NCBI GenBank assembly: GCA_947588945.1
Contig: CANPZY010000014.1
Span: 1-42,169, forward strand
Direction of reading: 5' to 3'
DNA length: 42,169 nucleotides
From: an uncultured Clostridia bacterium
GTDB taxonomy: Bacteria > Bacillota > Clostridia > TANB77 > CAG-508
Every line of letters starts with the position of its first letter. Position 1 is the stretch's first letter. The notes beneath the pieces were generated by a model. That model saw only the letters and a list, made by a program, of their open reading frames with translations, had not been told where the DNA came from and searched no databases. Of this stretch, positions 37,398 to 42,169 are shown one piece after another. The position numbers and the translations under genes were made by a program.

Positions 37398-38159
37398 ATG
37401 AAAAGTGATAGAAATGAAACTACATACACAGAAAAAAACACAGATAATCGAGAGGGTAATTTGTATATTGTAATTCCAGCATATAATGAAGAAGAAAATA
37501 TAAAGAATGTAATAGAGGAATGGTATGAAATAGTTGAAAAAGTAGGAAATACAAGTAAATTATTAGTAATAGATGACGGTAGTAAAGATAATACTTTTAA
37601 AATAATGAAAGAATGTGCAAAAGATAGACCGAATTTAATAGCAAAGACTAAAGAAAATAGTGGACATGGAGCTACCATATTATATGGTTATAACTATGCA
37701 ATAGAAAACAATGCAAAATATATTTTTCAAACTGATTCGGATGGACAAACTACATCAAAGGAATTCTGGAATTTCTGGGAGCAAAGAGAAGAATATGATA
37801 TGGTAATAGGTAATCGAAATGCAAGAGAAGATGGCTTATCAAGAAAAATAGTAACTAAAATTTTAAAGTTAGTTATAAAAATATGTTTCGGAGTAACTGT
37901 AACAGATGCAAATACACCATTTAGATTAATGAAAGCGGATAGTCTTAAAAAAGAATTAAAATACATACCAAAGGATTATTTTTTATCAAATGTACTTATA
38001 TCAGTTTTATTTGAAAAAGAAAAATTAAAAGTAAAATATATTCCAATTACTTTTAAACCAAGACAAGGTGGAAAAAATTCTATTAACATTAAGAAAATCT
38101 TTAAGATTGGAACTCAATCATTAAAAGATTTTATAAAAATTAACAAAGAACTTAAATAA
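37398..38159 (+). CDS. GT2 family glycosyltransferase, DPM1-like, soluble
   Basis: A 253-residue GT-A glycosyltransferase of the dolichol/polyprenyl-phosphate sugar synthase branch: YIVIPAYNEEENI, VIDDGSKDNT, FQTDSDGQT in place of the DxD, GNRNAREDGLSR and TDANTPFRLMK. It has no C-terminal membrane anchor, unlike the two GtrB-type enzymes at 9155 and 13367. AAGGATC precedes the ATG. It lies far from the glycopolymer locus and next to unrelated genes, so its product cannot be placed; charging a lipid carrier with a sugar is likely. Confidence 0.88.
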   Translation: MKSDRNETTYTEKNTDNREGNLYIVIPAYNEEENIKNVIEEWYEIVEKVGNTSKLLVIDDGSKDNTFKIMKECAKDRPNLIAKTKENSGHGATILYGYNYAIENNAKYIFQTDSDGQTTSKEFWNFWEQREEYDMVIGNRNAREDGLSRKIVTKILKLVIKICFGVTVTDANTPFRLMKADSLKKELKYIPKDYFLSNVLISVLFEKEKLKVKYIPITFKPRQGGKNSINIKKIFKIGTQSLKDFIKINKELK

Positions 38160-38221
38160 AATATGAGATTAATATAATAAATTGATAACAAAGACAATAT
38201 AAAGGATGTAAGGAGAATTGT

Positions 38222-38632
38222 ATGCTATATGAATTTGAGGTAATAGGTGATATAATAGGAAAAGAAAGACCAAGAGTAAATACATATAACAATATTATTT
38301 ATACTCCAACTAAAACAAAATATTATGAAACACTTATACAAGAATATTTTAAAATAAAATATAAAAATTTCGAGATGTTGACAAATAGATTATCAGTTAA
38401 AATTATTGCATATATAAAAATTCCAAAAAATACAAGCAAAAAAAAGAAAGAGGAAATGCTTGATGGAAATATTAGTCCAACTAGAAAACCAGATATAGAC
38501 AATATTGCAAAATCCATTTTAGATGCAATGAATAAATTTGTATTTAAAGATGACAATCAAGTATCTAAATTGTTAATAGAAAAAAGATATGGAGAAATAG
38601 AAAAAGTATATGTAAAAATTGAAGAATATTAA
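38222..38632 (+). CDS. RusA-family Holliday junction resolvase
   Basis: A 136-residue endonuclease of the RusA family that cuts four-way junctions. It has GKERPRVNTYN near residues 13-23 and the acidic catalytic core KPDIDNIAKSILDAMN with a later FKDDNQV, giving the three conserved Asp residues. RusA genes are mostly of phage origin, and no other phage gene is adjacent, so this may be a resident copy left from a prophage. TAAGGAG gives a clear start. It could serve where RuvC is missing, but RuvC may simply be elsewhere. Confidence 0.9.
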   Translation: MLYEFEVIGDIIGKERPRVNTYNNIIYTPTKTKYYETLIQEYFKIKYKNFEMLTNRLSVKIIAYIKIPKNTSKKKKEEMLDGNISPTRKPDIDNIAKSILDAMNKFVFKDDNQVSKLLIEKRYGEIEKVYVKIEEY

Positions 38633-38716
38633 AAATATATAAAAGTTGAAATTAATTTAAAATTATAGTATTATATAAGAGAAGGAAGATAAGCTATTTA
38701 TTGAAATGGAGAAAAA

Positions 38717-39433
38717 ATGAAATTATTAAAAAAAGTTTTCTTTTTGATTTTAATAATTGTAATAGTAACTGTTGCTGGAGTAACTATATTTGGATATAAG
38801 TATTATAAAGATACAATAAAAATGGTTCCTATAGAATCTAGAGTTGCTGAAATAAGAAATGATTATACATTTGTAAAAAAAGAAGATTTAACTAAAGACT
38901 ATCTAAATGCAGTTGTCGCAATAGAAGATAGAAGATTTTATTCTCATGGACCAGTTGACTTTATTGGTATATTGAGAGCATTATTATCCAATTTAAAAAA
39001 TCAAGAATTAAGAGAAGGCGGAAGTAGCATTACTCAACAAGTAGCTAAAAATATATACTATATAAATGAAAAGAATGTAATAAAAAGAAAAGTTGCAGAA
39101 GTTTTTACAGCAATTGATTTAGAAAAGAAATATACAGATAAAAATGATATTTTGGAGTTATATGTAAATACAATTTATTTTGGCAACGGATACTATGGGA
39201 TAAAAGAAGCTTGTAATGGTTATTTGAAAAAAGAACCATCTGAAATGACATTAGCAGAAGCAACAATGCTTGCAGGTGTTCCAAATGCACCTAGCGTATA
39301 TGCTCCAACTGTTAATAAAGAGTTTTGCAAACAAAGACAAAAACAAGTAATAAATGCTATGGTAAAAGAAAACTATATTACTCAAGAGACTGCAGATACA
39401 ATAGATCAAAGTTTTATTGATAATATAGAATAA
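38717..39433 (+). CDS. Monofunctional peptidoglycan transglycosylase (GT51)
   Basis: A 238-residue membrane-anchored enzyme that polymerises lipid II into glycan strands. One N-terminal membrane segment (residues about 5-27) is followed by the GT51 domain with the catalytic Glu in VVAIEDRRFYSHGPVD, then GGSSITQQVAKN, KRKVAEVFTAIDLEK, ILELYVNTIYFGNGYYGI and the late EATMLAGVPNAPSVYAP. No transpeptidase domain follows, so it is of the MtgA/SgtB type. GGAG precedes the ATG by about six bases. It is the last core gene before tRNA-Gly and the recombinase. Confidence 0.93.
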   Translation: MKLLKKVFFLILIIVIVTVAGVTIFGYKYYKDTIKMVPIESRVAEIRNDYTFVKKEDLTKDYLNAVVAIEDRRFYSHGPVDFIGILRALLSNLKNQELREGGSSITQQVAKNIYYINEKNVIKRKVAEVFTAIDLEKKYTDKNDILELYVNTIYFGNGYYGIKEACNGYLKKEPSEMTLAEATMLAGVPNAPSVYAPTVNKEFCKQRQKQVINAMVKENYITQETADTIDQSFIDNIE

Positions 39434-39499
39434 TAATGTTAAGAAATTTATATGATATATAATGCCTAAGATGCATATAAAATATATATTATATAATAT

Positions 39500-39573
39500 G
39501 CGAATATAATTTAATGGTAGAATGCCATGCTTCCGACCTGGTCGTACGGGTTCGATTCCCGTTATTCGCTCCA
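39500..39573 (+). tRNA. tRNA-Gly (anticodon UCC), irregular
   Basis: A 74-nt cloverleaf: acceptor GCGAATA with TATTCGC, D-arm ATTTAATGGTAGAAT, anticodon loop CTTCCGA, T-arm ACGGG/CCCGT with TTCGATT, discriminator T and encoded CCA. The anticodon stem CCATG/CCTGG has a T-C mismatch at the fourth pair and position 37 is G, where A is usual for this tRNA. It may be a divergent working copy or one on the way to decay next to an inserted element. Confidence 0.88.
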
Positions 39574-39607
39574 TTAAGTAAAATCGTCGCACCAGACGAA
39601 AACGATT

Positions 39608-39635
39608 AAATCAACTGTAAAAGGTTGATTTTTTT
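39608..39635 (+). terminator. Intrinsic terminator after tRNA-Gly
   Basis: AAATCAAC (39608-39615) pairs with GTTGATTT (39624-39631) around TGTAAAAG, followed by more T. A smaller inverted repeat (TCGTC, GCACCA, GACGA) lies just upstream at 39585-39600. Confidence 0.85.
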
Positions 39636-39670
39636 GATGCCTTTTATTTTAAACGAAAGGATGGTGTGAG

Positions 39671-39937
39671 ATGATTACTGTAATCAAAAAAGAAATTAAA
39701 ATAAGTGAAGAACTATTATCTAAAATTGAATGGGCTTGTACCTTTAGTAAAACTACTCCTAAAATAATTAATGGAACTTTAAGAATAATTAAACATACTA
39801 ATTTAGCCTATGTAGAACCACATAGAGTAATTATAAATGATAAGCTATATCTATTCTTTAATGAACACGATTATTTTTATATAGGCAATTTAAAAAACAA
39901 ATATCCTCTAAAAAATTTGAAAAAATTTTTAAAATAG
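39671..39937 (+). CDS. Small unknown protein of the integrated element
   Basis: An 88-residue, Lys- and Ile-rich soluble protein that I do not recognise. It has no signal peptide, membrane segment or DNA-binding motif that stands out; the middle part (YVEPHRVIINDKLYLFFNEHDYFYIG) reads like a beta-rich fold. A weak GGTGTGAG precedes the ATG. It lies 50 bases before the serine recombinase in the same direction and is probably carried by the same element. Confidence 0.6.
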   Translation: MITVIKKEIKISEELLSKIEWACTFSKTTPKIINGTLRIIKHTNLAYVEPHRVIINDKLYLFFNEHDYFYIGNLKNKYPLKNLKKFLK

Positions 39938-39969
39938 ACTTTACGATTGGCATTTTTCTGTACTAGTAA

Positions 39970-41778
<1,809 letters not shown>

Positions 41779-42050
41779 AAAAAGTAACAGGAAAAAATCT
41801 GCTAGAAATAATTTTTGTACTCCCACTGGTACTCTATCAAGCAATGAATTTTTCCTCCCTAGTCGAAAAATTCGGTTTATGGGACTAAGTCCCAAGCCCT
41901 TTATAAAAAATTGAAAAAAATATAATAATACTTTTTACAATAACTTACATTTTCTTTAATTATAATTGTTGTAAAACATCAAAATTTATGGTATAAATAT
42001 ATCAACAAACCAAAGAAAAAAATCAATTCAAAAAATATAAAGAAACATAG
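41779..42050. other. Non-coding block after the recombinase
   Basis: No coding frame is convincing here. The first half (41810-41900) is less AT-rich than its surroundings and holds short inverted repeats: GGGACT-A-AGTCCC (41881-41893) and CGAA-AAA-TTCG (41863-41873). Element attachment sites often lie beside a large serine recombinase gene, so this is a place to look for one. The second half is AT-rich leader for the next gene. Confidence 0.4.
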
Positions 42051-42169
42051 GTGATTATAATAAAACGATTAAATATATTTATAGATGAAAGCGGAGACTT
42101 TGGTTTTGTAAAAGGAAGTTCAGATTTGTATGCTGTATCATTTACATTACACGAAAGTTCTGATTCAAT
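42051..42169 (+). CDS. DUF3800 domain protein, N-terminal part
   Basis: A frame open to the window edge, 39 complete codons, begins at GTG 42051 and reads NIFIDESGDFGF soon after the start, then DLYAVSFTLHES. The IDESGD motif marks DUF3800 proteins, a metal-dependent RNase-H-like family common on mobile elements and near defence genes. The start codon is uncertain: no ATG is available and the ribosome site is weak. The remainder lies outside the window. Confidence 0.7.
   Translation, partial: MIIIKRLNIFIDESGDFGFVKGSSDLYAVSFTLHESSDS

Noticed and set aside
39251-39592. 113-codon minus-strand frame across the tRNA-Gly and the end of the transglycosylase
   Set aside because: It runs through a tRNA gene and antisense to a real gene; such tRNA-overlapping frames are a known annotation artefact.

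Overview
The window is a strongly AT-rich chromosomal segment from a low-GC Gram-positive anaerobe, most likely a Clostridia-class gut or sediment bacterium. Supporting signs are A/T-rich codon use, good AGGAGG-type ribosome sites, Firmicutes-type FtsY, PgsA, LigA, GreA and QueH, a UPF0182 membrane protein, and no sign of an outer-membrane system. This assignment is inferred from gene content only; no 16S or other taxonomic marker is present.

Layout. (1) 1-15445: a cell-surface glycopolymer locus. It holds GT2 and GT4 glycosyltransferases, a Wzm/Wzt-type ABC exporter, a large GT2-GT4 fusion, and an extracytoplasmic decoration module. That module has three paralogous polytopic GT-C-like proteins, one frameshifted, interleaved with two GtrB/DPM1-type polyprenyl-phosphate sugar synthases. 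The locus closes with a TagO/WecA initiating transferase. Together these suggest a polymer built on undecaprenyl phosphate, exported by ABC transporter and modified outside with lipid-linked sugars. (2) 15549-17780: ruvB, queH and an HD-domain gene. (3) 17925-23798: a compact, overlapping cluster behind its own promoter-like sequence and a perfect 15-bp hairpin. It encodes a P-loop NMP-kinase-like protein interrupted by an in-frame stop, a U32/UbiV-like Fe-S protein, a SAM methyltransferase, a GHMP kinase-methyltransferase fusion, a HisC/CobD-like PLP enzyme and an ITPA/Ham1-type pyrophosphatase. I recognise the families but not the pathway. This is the best candidate for an undescribed biosynthetic or modification system.

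(4) 23835-32668: housekeeping genes greA, a J-domain-like gene, tRNA-Thr(CGU), ftsY, UPF0182, pgsA, ligA, and two small genes, one with DUF4116 repeats. (5) 32682-38632: alpha-glucan phosphorylase, a probable minus-strand structured small RNA (6S-like shape), pyruvate kinase, a GT2 and a RusA-type resolvase. (6) 38717-42169: a monofunctional transglycosylase and a slightly irregular tRNA-Gly(UCC), then what looks like the left part of an integrated element: a small unknown gene, a large serine recombinase, a non-coding block and the start of a DUF3800 gene cut by the window edge.

Nearly all genes are on the plus strand; only the J-domain-like gene, tRNA-Thr and the candidate sRNA are on the minus strand.
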